This document shows, in pieces, positions 51,828-63,300 of a stretch of DNA of 64,000 bases. The stretch's first letter is position 1. Each line of letters starts with the position of its first letter. The notes under the pieces are model-generated. The model had not been told where the DNA came from, did no database searches, and saw only the letters and a list, made by a program, of their open reading frames with translations. Made by a program: the position numbers and the translations under genes. The DNA is from Kistimonas asteriae (GTDB taxonomy: Bacteria; Pseudomonadota; Gammaproteobacteria; Pseudomonadales; Endozoicomonadaceae), in NCBI RefSeq assembly GCF_018263925.1, contig NZ_JAEVHF010000002.1, positions 433,296-497,295 of the forward strand, read 5' to 3'.

Positions 51828-54110
51828 ATGGTGGATGAACCTTCAAGGGATTCCGGTCAGTTGCAGGAGGCAGCACAACCGGGCAGTAATTCTGAGATGG
51901 TTGACAGACAAACGAACCTGAAAGGTGATGAGCTTCAGGCATCGATTGCTGACCCGCAGTCTGTGCCTGCTGCCGTAGCGGAGCAACCGACTGCAGGTCT
52001 GGCGCCGGGCTTAGAGCCGCTGGCAGACCCCCTACCTGATGAGTTTTTCCCAACAACCGATGCTATTCCAGCATCAGAAAAATACAAGGAAGAAGAGCTT
52101 CTTTCGGCTATCCCTTACGCTGAGACAGAGATGCCAGAGTGGCAGGACGAATCATTCTCTGCGGAACAGAACCGGCATTATGACGATATGGAAAGCCGGG
52201 GGGCTCAAAAGGCTTTGCTGTCTGAACAAAGTGCAGTGATTGACTGGTATAAAAAATCAGAAACACTGATGCTGCCGGCGCATGAAGAGCAGACAGAAAT
52301 ACTGGATTTCAATGATGACCCCGTTCTCCGCTTGACTGCTGACCACCCAGTTGAAAGCCGCCATCCGGAGAATCGTGAAGAAAGTAAGCGGGTTCTGGCG
52401 TTGCTGGATGAGATTGACGCCATTGGCATAAAGACACATGAGCGTGAACAGGAAACTGAAAATCCGGGCGACAATATTCAGGCGCTGAGTCAGTTTCAGC
52501 AGGAAGAACCCCCCTCACAGAGCGCTGTCGAGCGTGCATTAAAGGCGCTCAGCAAAAGCATCAGCCTTGGGGAGGATGGTCGATACTTTTTTGCACCCAG
52601 CGACTTTGGATTAGGCACGGAGAGCACTGGCATTGAATATACTGTCAGAATTGCACAATTACCGGCACTGGGCATCCTGGTTCTTGACGGTGAAATTGTT
52701 CAGGCTGATCAGGCTATTGCGGCATCGTCTGTTGGCGACCTTGTGTTCATTCCAGCAGCCAATGCCCATGGGGATGACTACGCCAGCATTCGCTATACCG
52801 TCAGTGATGGCAGTCAGATCAGTGCGCCTGCCACACTGAAGATTCAGGTGGCTGCCCGGAGTGATGACCCGGAGGCTGACGCCAGAACCCTGGCTACGAC
52901 AGAAAACGCTAGCCATCAGTTTACTGCGGATGATTTTGGCTTCAGGGATGCGGATGCCGGGGATACCCTGCAGGCCATCACGATCAAGTCGCTGCCAGTA
53001 ACAGGTTCTTTGACGTATGACGGCGCGTCGGTCTACGTGAATCAGGTGATTCAGGCCAGTGATATTGAAAAACTCCTCTACACAGCACCGTCGGTCAGTA
53101 GTGATCGAAGTGCCAGTTTTGAATTTACTGTGAGTGATGGCAGCGCTTCCAGCGAACAACAGACATTTGATATCGCCGTGCAGAACCGTCAGTGGATGTC
53201 AGATAACCTGCTGACCGACCCTGGAGCTTCTGACTGGCGGATGAGTAACTGGGATCGTGAAGGTTCGTGGACAACATTACCTTTCGGGGGACACGATAGC
53301 ATTACCGGTCAGTGGCAGGGCAACGGCGTTGCCAGCAAGTCCCAGACAATTAATCTTCTGACCAAAGGGTACAGTGCCGAGTACCTGGATACAGCGCCGG
53401 ATATTACTGTTCAGGACTGGTTTGTCTCCACCAGTAGCGCGTATTCCGCCCGGTACCAGATGCAGGTTGAATTGTTAGATGAATACGGCAGCGTGATTCA
53501 TAGTTGGCAATCATCAAGCGTATGGGCGACGTGGAGTTGGAATACTGTCCACCATACCTTGCGGGATTATGGGGAAGGACTCAGAAGCATCCGGTTCACG
53601 CATGGGGGGAATGGACGCGGCGTGGTCGTGGATGATACCTCTGTACAAATCGAGGATCCGACTGTCGCAGGCACTGTGGATGACGATATTCTTCGAGGGG
53701 CGAGAAATAACGATATCCTGGTAGGGGATGCCGGAGACGACATCCTTTATGGTGGTTTTGGCAACGATACCCTGCTGGGTGGTGCTGGTGCGGATACCTT
53801 TGTTTTTGAGCAGGGAGATCAAACCGAAACCTCGATACCGACGGTGGATACGATCCTGAATTTCAGCCTGTCGGAGGGCGATGTGCTGGATCTCAGTGAT
53901 ATGCTGATTGGCGAGTCTGCTGAATCTATTGATGCCTACCTGGATCTGGCCACGGTCAATGGGAATACGGAAATATCGGTAAAGGACCGGGCGAATGGGC
54001 AAACGGTTCAGAAAATCGTTCTGGATGGTGTCGATCTTTCGTCGCTGGGCTCTGAATCCGAGATTATTAATAATTTATTGAATAACGGTAATTTGAATAT
54101 CGACCATTAG
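51828..54110 (+). CDS. RTX protein with FBA-like lectin domain, type I secretion target
   Basis: This 760-residue protein has no signal peptide. Residues 1-230 are acidic and low-complexity, with a head (DEPS...GDELQAS) and tail (ALLDEIDAIGI) shared with the next gene. Two cadherin-like repeats follow (about 240-345 and 350-455; TENASHQFTADDFGFRDADA). Residues 460-610 resemble the F-box-associated (FBA) domain of eukaryotic Fbs/FBXO proteins: NLLTDPG, KSQTINLLTKGY, PDITVQDWF, HTLRDYGEGLRSIRFTHGG. Calcium-binding RTX nonapeptides follow (GDDILYGGFGNDTLLGGAG), then a type I secretion C-terminus (VDTILNFSLSEGDVLDLSDML). It is probably exported by a type I system not in this window and binds glycans or partners outside the cell. 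AAGGA precedes ATG 51828. Confidence 0.88.
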   Translation: MVDEPSRDSGQLQEAAQPGSNSEMVDRQTNLKGDELQASIADPQSVPAAVAEQPTAGLAPGLEPLADPLPDEFFPTTDAIPASEKYKEEELLSAIPYAETEMPEWQDESFSAEQNRHYDDMESRGAQKALLSEQSAVIDWYKKSETLMLPAHEEQTEILDFNDDPVLRLTADHPVESRHPENREESKRVLALLDEIDAIGIKTHEREQETENPGDNIQALSQFQQEEPPSQSAVERALKALSKSISLGEDGRYFFAPSDFGLGTESTGIEYTVRIAQLPALGILVLDGEIVQADQAIAASSVGDLVFIPAANAHGDDYASIRYTVSDGSQISAPATLKIQVAARSDDPEADARTLATTENASHQFTADDFGFRDADAGDTLQAITIKSLPVTGSLTYDGASVYVNQVIQASDIEKLLYTAPSVSSDRSASFEFTVSDGSASSEQQTFDIAVQNRQWMSDNLLTDPGASDWRMSNWDREGSWTTLPFGGHDSITGQWQGNGVASKSQTINLLTKGYSAEYLDTAPDITVQDWFVSTSSAYSARYQMQVELLDEYGSVIHSWQSSSVWATWSWNTVHHTLRDYGEGLRSIRFTHGGNGRGVVVDDTSVQIEDPTVAGTVDDDILRGARNNDILVGDAGDDILYGGFGNDTLLGGAGADTFVFEQGDQTETSIPTVDTILNFSLSEGDVLDLSDMLIGESAESIDAYLDLATVNGNTEISVKDRANGQTVQKIVLDGVDLSSLGSESEIINNLLNNGNLNIDH

Positions 54111-54363
54111 TTATTTTTAATAAAAATATTTTTTTACTTTCTAATGGTTATTTGTTTGTAATTATTGTTTTTGCTTTTTAGTTGAAAGGTTTTTTTATTT
54201 TGGCTTTTTGTTTTGATTGTTATTTTTGACGTTTTTAAATTGGCTTTATCAAAAAAACTAAAATTAGAGATGGTCTTTACAGGTTTTCCCGGGAGTATTC
54301 GGGGTTAAACCGTTACTAAGGAAATAATGGTCGAAATGCTTATTTCGATAACAAGGAGTTGTT
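54111..54363. other. AT-rich spacer between the RTX genes
   Basis: These 253 bases are very rich in T and A and contain no ORF. A weak stem (ATTTTT-AAT-AAAAAT followed by a T run, about 54113-54136) could terminate the upstream gene. The low GC compared with the coding DNA either side suggests an H-NS-type silenced promoter region, which is an inference. Confidence 0.4.
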
Positions 54364-57300
54364 ATGGCGGATGAACCATCAAAGAGTACCGGGGATGCAC
54401 CAGATCCCAATTCCCCCGGTGGTCATTCCGAGAAAGCTGATGGTCAGGCTGAAAAAAAACCGGGTGATGAGCTGCAGGCATCGGCAGGGCCTGCAGGGCC
54501 ATCAGCATCACGCTCAGCAGAACCGGATGCTTTTCCCCCCGTTAACGATCATCAGCCTGGTGGCGCTGAGCAATCGGCTCTGCCTGGCAATGCTGAACCG
54601 CAGGTTCCCGTAGATAACCCGGAGATACAGAAAGCACTGCGACAGGAAGAGCAGCAGGCAGCCATGGGGTATCCGGAATCGGGCTTTCAAAACCATCAGG
54701 ACAACTGGGTCTATCGGTCTGAGCCGGATGCAAATCCTCCAGCAGCGGAACAAGAGCCTGAACGGAGTGGTTCGTTATCTGATCAGGGGCGGCAGGATAG
54801 TCCCTTAAGCAGCAGCCAGCTTTCAGAGACTATCCTGTTACCGGATCCGTTGGCATTGCCAGACCCCCTGTTGTTGCCAGAGGATGCTGATACACCTCTG
54901 GAAGACATTGATATTGAGGCTAGCCGAGAAGACAAAAGTCAGAAAGAAGAGGAGCGAATGACCGCTCTTCTGGTGGAAATTGATGACATTGGCATCAACG
55001 ATAATGATGATCAGGCGCCTGACGAAGAACCCTCCACAAAGAATACGGTCATGGTTAACCATGCACCGGTGGCTGTGGATGATTTCGGGACACTGAGTGA
55101 AGACGGCATTTTCGCGGTTGATGTTGTTGCCAATGATACCGATCAGAACAGTAACGACCAGCTAACCATTCAGCCTGGGTCTGTCACGCTATTATCTGCC
55201 CGTGACGGTGATGGCAATACCATATCTTTGGATACTGCGCGGATTATTCAGAAAGGCAACCGGGTTGAATTTGATCCCGGGCAGGATTTTGATTTTCTTA
55301 CTGTTGGTGAAACCGCCAGAGTACAGATCAGTTATACGGTTCAGGACAACGCCATGCAGTCTGAAACAGACGATGGCATTCTGTCACTGACTATCACGGG
55401 CGTAAAAGAAACCGCACGGGCAGAAGATGTACAGTTAGATGCTGCTGATGATCAGTCGGCTATTGTAGGTACTTTTTCTGCCGTCGAGAAGTTTGATACC
55501 AACCCCTATCATTTTCGAGTGCTTCGTCAACCTGATGAAGGCCATGTGACTAACAATCAGGATGGTACGTTCAGCTTTGAGCCAGGTGATGATTTCAGGG
55601 ATCTGGCAGACGGTGAAATACGACAAATAACGTTTACATACGAGGCTGTGGATGAAACCGGTGCACCCAGTGCGGCACCTGCCACGGTGATACTGACGGT
55701 GACTGGTACCAATGACCGACCGGTTGCGGAAGTGGTGAATGTTAGTCTTCCCGCTGAAGACAATGCGGCAGTAGCCGGGCAATTCAGGGCAACCGATGCG
55801 GATACAACCGACAGACACAGTTTCAATATCCTGAGCCAGCCTTCTCAGGGCACCGTGATCAATAATCATGACGGAACCTTCAGTTTTGCTCCCGGTACAG
55901 ATTTCGAGGATCTGTCGTATGGCGAAACAAGGCAGGTAACGTTCACTTATGAAGCGGTGGACGATTCAGGCACGGCTAATGCGCGCAGTGTACCTGCAAC
56001 GGTTGTATTGACAGTGACGGGTACCAATGACCAGCCGGAAGCACTGGTTGTTGCAATCACCAACGCCGTTGAAGATGGCGCTGCAGTAACAGGTAGCTTC
56101 AGTGTCAGTGACGTTAATGTCCTTGATACCCATACCTTTACTGTCCTGACGCAACCGCTGGAAGGTCAGGTCATCAATAATAATGACGGTACCTTCAGTT
56201 TTACCCCTGGTTCTGATTTCCAGGATCTCGCCGCGGGTGAAACCCGGCAGGTGACATTTACCTATGCGGCGGTAGATAGCTCGGGTGCGGAAAATGCTAT
56301 CAGTGAGCCTGCTACGGTAACCGTTACAGTGACGGGAACGAATGACAGACCTGTTGCGAATGATCTTTCTTTTACACAGGGAGCGGCTGTCAGTCCAACC
56401 GTCTCAGGCAGGTTCTCTGCCCTGGATTGGGATACATCCGATATTGTCACATTTAACCTGTTGAACCAGCCGGCACAGGGAACTGTCACTAATCATAATG
56501 ATGGTACCTTCAGCTTTGATCCAGACGGTGCTTTTGATGACTTAGCCTCTGGTGAAACACGACAAGTAACGTTTACATATGAGGCAGTTGATGACTCTTC
56601 AACTGCAAATGAGCGCAGTGAAGCTGCCACTGTCACAGTCATTGTCACTGGTACCAATGAGGCTCCTGTCGCCAGTATTGATACTGGTGAAGGGCATGAG
56701 CACGAAACCCTGCTGCTCAATGTTTTGGCGAATGACAGCGATCCCGATCATAACGACGATGCCGCCAGCTTTTCATTAGACGCCGTGCAGGTTGTTGATA
56801 ACAATGGTGATCCGCTTACTGGTAACGGCAGTGTGCGGGTCATCAATAATCAGCTCGAATTCAATCCTGGCAATGATTTCAACCACCTGGCGGCCGGTGA
56901 AACGGCAACAGTCACGGTTCGTTATGTGATGTCAGATGATGAAGGAGCCAGTGACGAGTCCACTGTCACGATCTCCGTCACAGGTACGAACGATGCGCCT
57001 GTCGCCAAAGCGGACTATCCGATCAGCGAAGAAGGCCTTATTCCGTCCCTGGTATCTGCCAGTGATCAGGGCATTCAGGTTACCAGCAGTGGAGAGGCGT
57101 CTAGTCATTTTTCTGCCTGGAAAGCCATGGATAATGTTGACGCGCACGCTGCCAATAACTCGAATTCCTGGGCGACAGCAGGCAGTTCGGGCTGGTTGCA
57201 GGTTGAGTTGCCGGATGCTCACAGCGTTATGCAGTACTCTCTTACGGGCATTGCACAAACGGTGGGCAGGGAGCCTTCTGAGTGGCAACTGCTCGCCAGT

Positions 57301-60300
57301 AATGATGGCGTCAATTTTGTCGTTATTGATACTCAAACCACTCAAACAGGCTGGGCTTCGAGAGAAACGCGTGCCTACACATTGTCTGAACCCGCTGAGT
57401 ATCGCTATTTCCGACTCGATATTACCGACAACAATGGTGACAGTTATACCGGGATCGATGCGTTCCAATTATATGAGGGGACGAATGCGGAGTCTGTTGG
57501 CACAGAGCATGAGTTGCTGACAGTCGATGTGCTCGCCAATGATGTTGATCCCGATAACAACAGTGGATCCAGTACATTTACCCTGAACACGGTTGAGACT
57601 GTTGATGGTGATGGGAACCCTGTGACCGACCAGGGGGCTGTGACGGTAGTTAACAACCAGCTGCAGTTTGATCCAGGTAATGATTTTAATGCGCTGGCAG
57701 CCGGTGAGTCAGCAGTGGTTACCGTACGCTATGTCATGTCTGACGCAGGAGGAATGACATCAGCCTCAACAGCGCGCATTGTTGTTAAGGGCACTAATGA
57801 CAGGCCTGTGGCAGAGCCTGTGTCTGTGACGACTGCCGTAGAAGACAATGGATCAGTCACGGGTAGCTTCAGTGCGACAGACCTTGATGCATCTGACTCA
57901 CACACTTTCAACCTGTTGACCAGTCCTCAGGAAGGGGCAGTCGTCAACAACCATGATGGGACCTTCCGTTTTGATCCCGGTAACGATTTTCAGGATCTGT
58001 CGCTGGGTGAAACCCGTCAGGTCACGTTTACCTATGAAGCGATAGATAGTTCCGGGGAAGCCAACGCCGCCAGCAGCATTGGTACGGTGACAGTGACAGT
58101 CACGGGCGCTAATGATGGGCCTGCGGCTGTTGTTGACACAGAGCAGACGACGGAAAACAGCAGTGTCACTGTCGATGTTATTGACAATGATAGTGATATT
58201 GATAGCGCCGACACACTGAGTTTAAAGAGTGGAAGCAGCAGTATTGCCAGTGCTGTTGATCAGCAGAGTACAGCAATTACGTTATCCAGTGCCTCAGTCA
58301 GTCAGGTCGGGAACAGTATCAGATTCGATCCGGGAATGGATTTTGACTTCCTTGCAGATGGTGAGCAGGCAACCGTCACTGTTAACTACCAGGTGCAGGA
58401 CAATCATGGCGCAACCGATCAAGGTTCATTAACCATCACGGTGACGGGGAGTAATGATGGCCCTGTGGCTGTTGCTGACAGTGGCAGCGTTTCTGAGGAT
58501 AGCCTCCTGTTACTGAATGTCGTTACCAATGATACTGATGCAGATCGAAATGATTCCCTGACTCTGGAGCGCGTCACCATTGTTGATAACAATGGTGATC
58601 CGTTAACGGGGCAAGGCAGTGTCAGTATTGTTAATAATCAACTGCAGTTCAGTCCTGGCAGTGATTTTTCTTATCTGGCATCTGGAGAGACAGCGACGGT
58701 CAGCGTTCAGTACGACATTGCTGACAATGCCGGTGAACAGTCACAGGCAATCGCAACTATCACCGTAACCGGAACCAATAGCACACCGGAGGCGACAGCA
58801 GACATCAGTGGCGGACATGAAAATGAAGTGCTGATGATTGATGTTCTGGCGAATGATACGGATATCGATCATTCCGATACACCGGCTAATTTCTCACTCA
58901 ACAGTGCGCGGGTTGTTGATGGAGAGGGCAATACGTTATCCGGACAAGGCAGTGTCAGTGTCGTCAATAACGAGTTGCGGTTTGACCCCGGTAGTGATTT
59001 TGATGTCTTGGCAACTGGCGAGACGGCAACAGTGACCGTGCGTTATGTCATGGCTGATGATGAAGGTGCTCTCTCAGAGTCAACCGTTACGATTACGGTC
59101 ACCGGTACCAATGATACGCCTGTCGCCAGAGCGGATAGTCCGCTCAGTGAGGATGGCTTCATTCCTGTTCTCCAGTCTGGCAACGAACAAGGATATTCCA
59201 TTACCGCCAGTGGCCAGCTGAGTGACAACTTTGCAGCGTATCAGGCGTTTGATCAGGTTGATGCTTCTGCGACGAACAATGTTAACTCCTGGGCAACCCA
59301 AGGCAGTTCAGGTTGGTTGCAGGTTGAGTTGCCTGAAACAACGAGTATCTTGCAGTACTCCATGAAAGGAATTGCACAGACGATAGGCAGAGAGCCATCG
59401 GAATGGCAGCTTCTAGGCAGTAATGACGGTGTCACTTTCACTGTGATTGACAGCCATTCTGCAGTGACAGATTGGTCGCCCAGGGAAACGAAACAATTCA
59501 CGTTGTCTGCACCGGCAGAATTCCGCTTCTTCAAGATTGATATTACTGATAACAATGGTGACAGCTATACAGGGCTGGATGAATTCCAGTTGTATGAAGG
59601 TACCAATACAGACTCGGTAGGTACTGAGCATGATGTGCTAACCATTGATGTTCTTGCCAACGATAGAGATCCGGACCATAACGACAATGCAGAGAATATG
59701 GTTCTCCGCAACGTTGAGATTATCAATGATTCGGGCGATCCGATTTCTGGACAGGGTACGGCTACTGTCATCAATAACCAACTGCAGTTTGATCCTGGTA
59801 ATCATTTTAACGCGCTAGCCGTGGGGGAAACCGCAACCGTAACAGTTCGCTATGTGGTCGAAGATGATGAAGGTGCCAGATCGGAATCAACAGCAACGAT
59901 CACGGTTACAGGGACTAACGACAAACCCACGGCAGAAGTGGCGAGTATCAGTGCGACTGAAGATGGCGCAGCGGTAACGGGCAGCTTCAGTGCCACGGAC
60001 GCTGATACCACTGATGCCCATACCTTCAATATCCTGACCCAGCCTGATGAAGGCTCAGTCACTAATAACGGTGACGGTACCTTCAGCTTTAATCCGAACA
60101 GTGAGTTCCAGGATCTGGCCGCGGGTGAATCCCGTGAGATCACGTTTACCTATGAAGCGGTGGATGATTCCGGTACAGCAAACGACACCAGCGAACCGGC
60201 TACAGTCACGATTACGATCACAGGCACTAACGATAAACCGACAGCGGAAGTGGTAAGCGTCAGTGCGACGGAAGATGGTGCAGTGGTCACGGGCAGCTTC

Positions 60301-63300
60301 AGTGCCACAGATGCCGATACTACCGATACTCACACGTTTAATATTTTGACTCAGCCCGATGAAGGCTCAGTCACTAATAACGGTGATGGCACCTTCAGCT
60401 TTAACCCTAACAGTGAGTTCCAGGATCTGGCTGCCGGAGAAACCCGCCAGGTCACGTTTACTTATGAAGCGGTGGATGATTCCGGTACGGCAAACGACAC
60501 CAGCGAACCGGCTACGGTCACGATTACGATCACGGGCACCAACGACAAACCGACAGCGGAAGTGGCAAGCGTCAGTGCCACGGAAGATGGCGCAGCGGTC
60601 ACCGGCAGCTTCAGTGCCACGGACGCCGATACCACCGATACCCATACCTTCAATATTCTGACCCAGCCCGATGAAGGCTCAGTCACTAATAACGGTGACG
60701 GCACCTTCAGCTTTAACCCGAACAGTGACTTCCAGGATCTGGCTGCGGGAGAAACCCGCCAGGTTACGTTTACCTATGAAGCGGTAGATGATTCCGGTAC
60801 CGCAAACGACACCAGCGACCTGGCCACAGTCACGATTACGATTACGGGCACTAACGATAAACCGATAGCTGAGGTCGCGAGTGTCAGTGCCACGGAAGAT
60901 GGTGCAGCGGTAACGGGTAGCTTCAGTGCAACAGATGCCGATACGACCGACACCCATACCTTCAACATCCTGACCCAGCCGGATGAAGGCTCAGTCACTA
61001 ATAACGGCGATGGCACCTTCAGCTTCAGCCCGAACAGTGACTTCCAAGATTTAGCTGCGGGTGAAACCCGTCAGGTTACGTTTACCTATGAAGCGGTAGA
61101 TGATTCCGGTACCGCAAACGACACCAGCGAGCCGGCCACTGTCACGATTACGATTACGGGTACCAACGACAAGCCAACCGCCGAAGTGGCGAGCGTCAGC
61201 GCCACGGAAGATGGCACAGCGGTAACGGGCAGCTTCGGTGCCACGGATGCCGATACCACTGATACCCACACGTTTAATATTCTGACCCAGCCCGATGAAG
61301 GCTCAGTCACTAATAACGGTGATGGGACCTTCAGCTTTAACCCGAACAGTGACTTCCAGGATCTGGCTGCGGGAGAAACCCGTCAGGTCACGTTTACCTA
61401 TGAAGCGGTGGATGATTCCGGTACGGCAAACGACACCAGTGAGCCGGCCACAGTCACAATAACGGTGACTGGCACCAACGATGCACCGGTTGCTGTAGCT
61501 GATAGCGATACTGTTGCTATCAATAACACGTTAACAATAGATGTACTGGCGAATGACACCGATGTAGACAGTGATGACAGTACAGCGAATTTTTCTTTGG
61601 ACAGTGTCTCAATTACGTCAATCGGTGATGTGGACGGTAGTCGTACTCTTAATGGGGGCACAGTATCTATTGAAAATAACCAGTTGAAGTATGTGCCTGG
61701 GAGTGACTTTGATTATCTGTCAGCAGGTGAAACGGCTACGGTAACCGTCACATATAACATGAGTGATGATGGAGGATTATCCTCTACGGGGACAGCTGTT
61801 ATCACAGTTACAGGGAGTAACAGCCAGCCTGTAGCTGAAGCCGTGAGTTTGGATACACCCGTTGAAGATGGTTCTTCAATATCCGCGAATTTCCGTGTCA
61901 CCGATGAAAATCAGAGTGATACCCACACCTTCAATATCCTGACCCAGCCGAATGAAGGCACGGCCACCAATAACGGTGACGGCACCTTCAGTTTCAATCC
62001 GGGCAGTGAGTTCCAGGATCTGGCCGCCGGAGAAACCCGTCAGGTCACGTTTACTTATGAAGCAGTAGACGGTTCCGGTACCGATAATGCGACCAGTGAA
62101 GCGGGCACTGTCACGGTAACGGTCACCGGTACGAATGATAAGCCGACTGCGGAGGTCGCCAGTGTTAGTGCGACCGAAGATGGATCAGCGGTAACCGGCA
62201 ACTTTGGTGCTACGGACGCGGATACGACCGATACCCATACCTTCAACATTCTGACCCAGCCGGAGGAAGGGTCGGTAACCAATAACGGTGACGGCACCTT
62301 TAGCTTTAACCCGAACAGTGACTTTCAGGATCTGGCCGTGGGTGAAACCCGTCAGGTTACCTTTACTTATGAAGCGGTGGATGATTCCGGTACGGCAAAC
62401 GACACAAGCGAGCCTGCTACGGTCACCATTACAGTGACAGGCACCAATGATGCGCCTGTCGCTGTGGCTGATACGGGCAATGCTGCCACCGTGGGCACAA
62501 CGCGACTGGATGTACTGGGTAACGATACTGATGTCGACAGTGATGACGATGCCTCCAACTTCAGCCTGGATGGAGTGAGCATTACTGGCATTGCGGACAG
62601 TGATGGCAGTCGTACCACTAATGGCGGCTCTGTCAGTGTGGTGAATAATCAGCTGGAATTCGATCCGGCGGGGGATTTCGATTACCTGGCCATTGGCGAG
62701 AGTGCAACGGTCACTGTCAGTTACACCATGCGTGATGACTCAGGAGAGACATCAACAGCCACTGCAACGATCACTGTCAGTGGTACCAACAGTCAGCCGG
62801 TGGCCGAACTGGTCAGTGTTGATACGGCGGTGGAAGATGCGGGTGCCGTTTCCGGTAGTTTCAGTGCGACGGATGCAAACTTAAGTGACACACATACGTT
62901 TAATCTCTTGACCCAACCGGATGAAGGCACGGTCACCAATAACAACGACGGCACATTCAGCTTTAGTCCGAGCAGTGATTTCCAGGACTTGGCTGCCGGA
63001 GAAACCCGTCAGGTCACGTTTACCTATGAAGCAGTGGACAGCTCTGGCGAGGGTAATGCGACTAGCGCAGCGGCCACGGTCACGATTACGATCACAGGTA
63101 CCAACGATAAGCCAACCGCCGAAGTTGCGAGTGTCAGTGCGACCGAAGACGGTGCAGCGGTAACCGGCAGCTTCGGTGCCACGGACGCCGATACCACTGA
63201 TACTCACACGTTTAATATCCTGACCCAACCCGATGAAGGCTCAGTCACTAATAATGGTGATGGCAGCTTCAGCTTTAACCCGAACAGTGACTTCCAGGAT

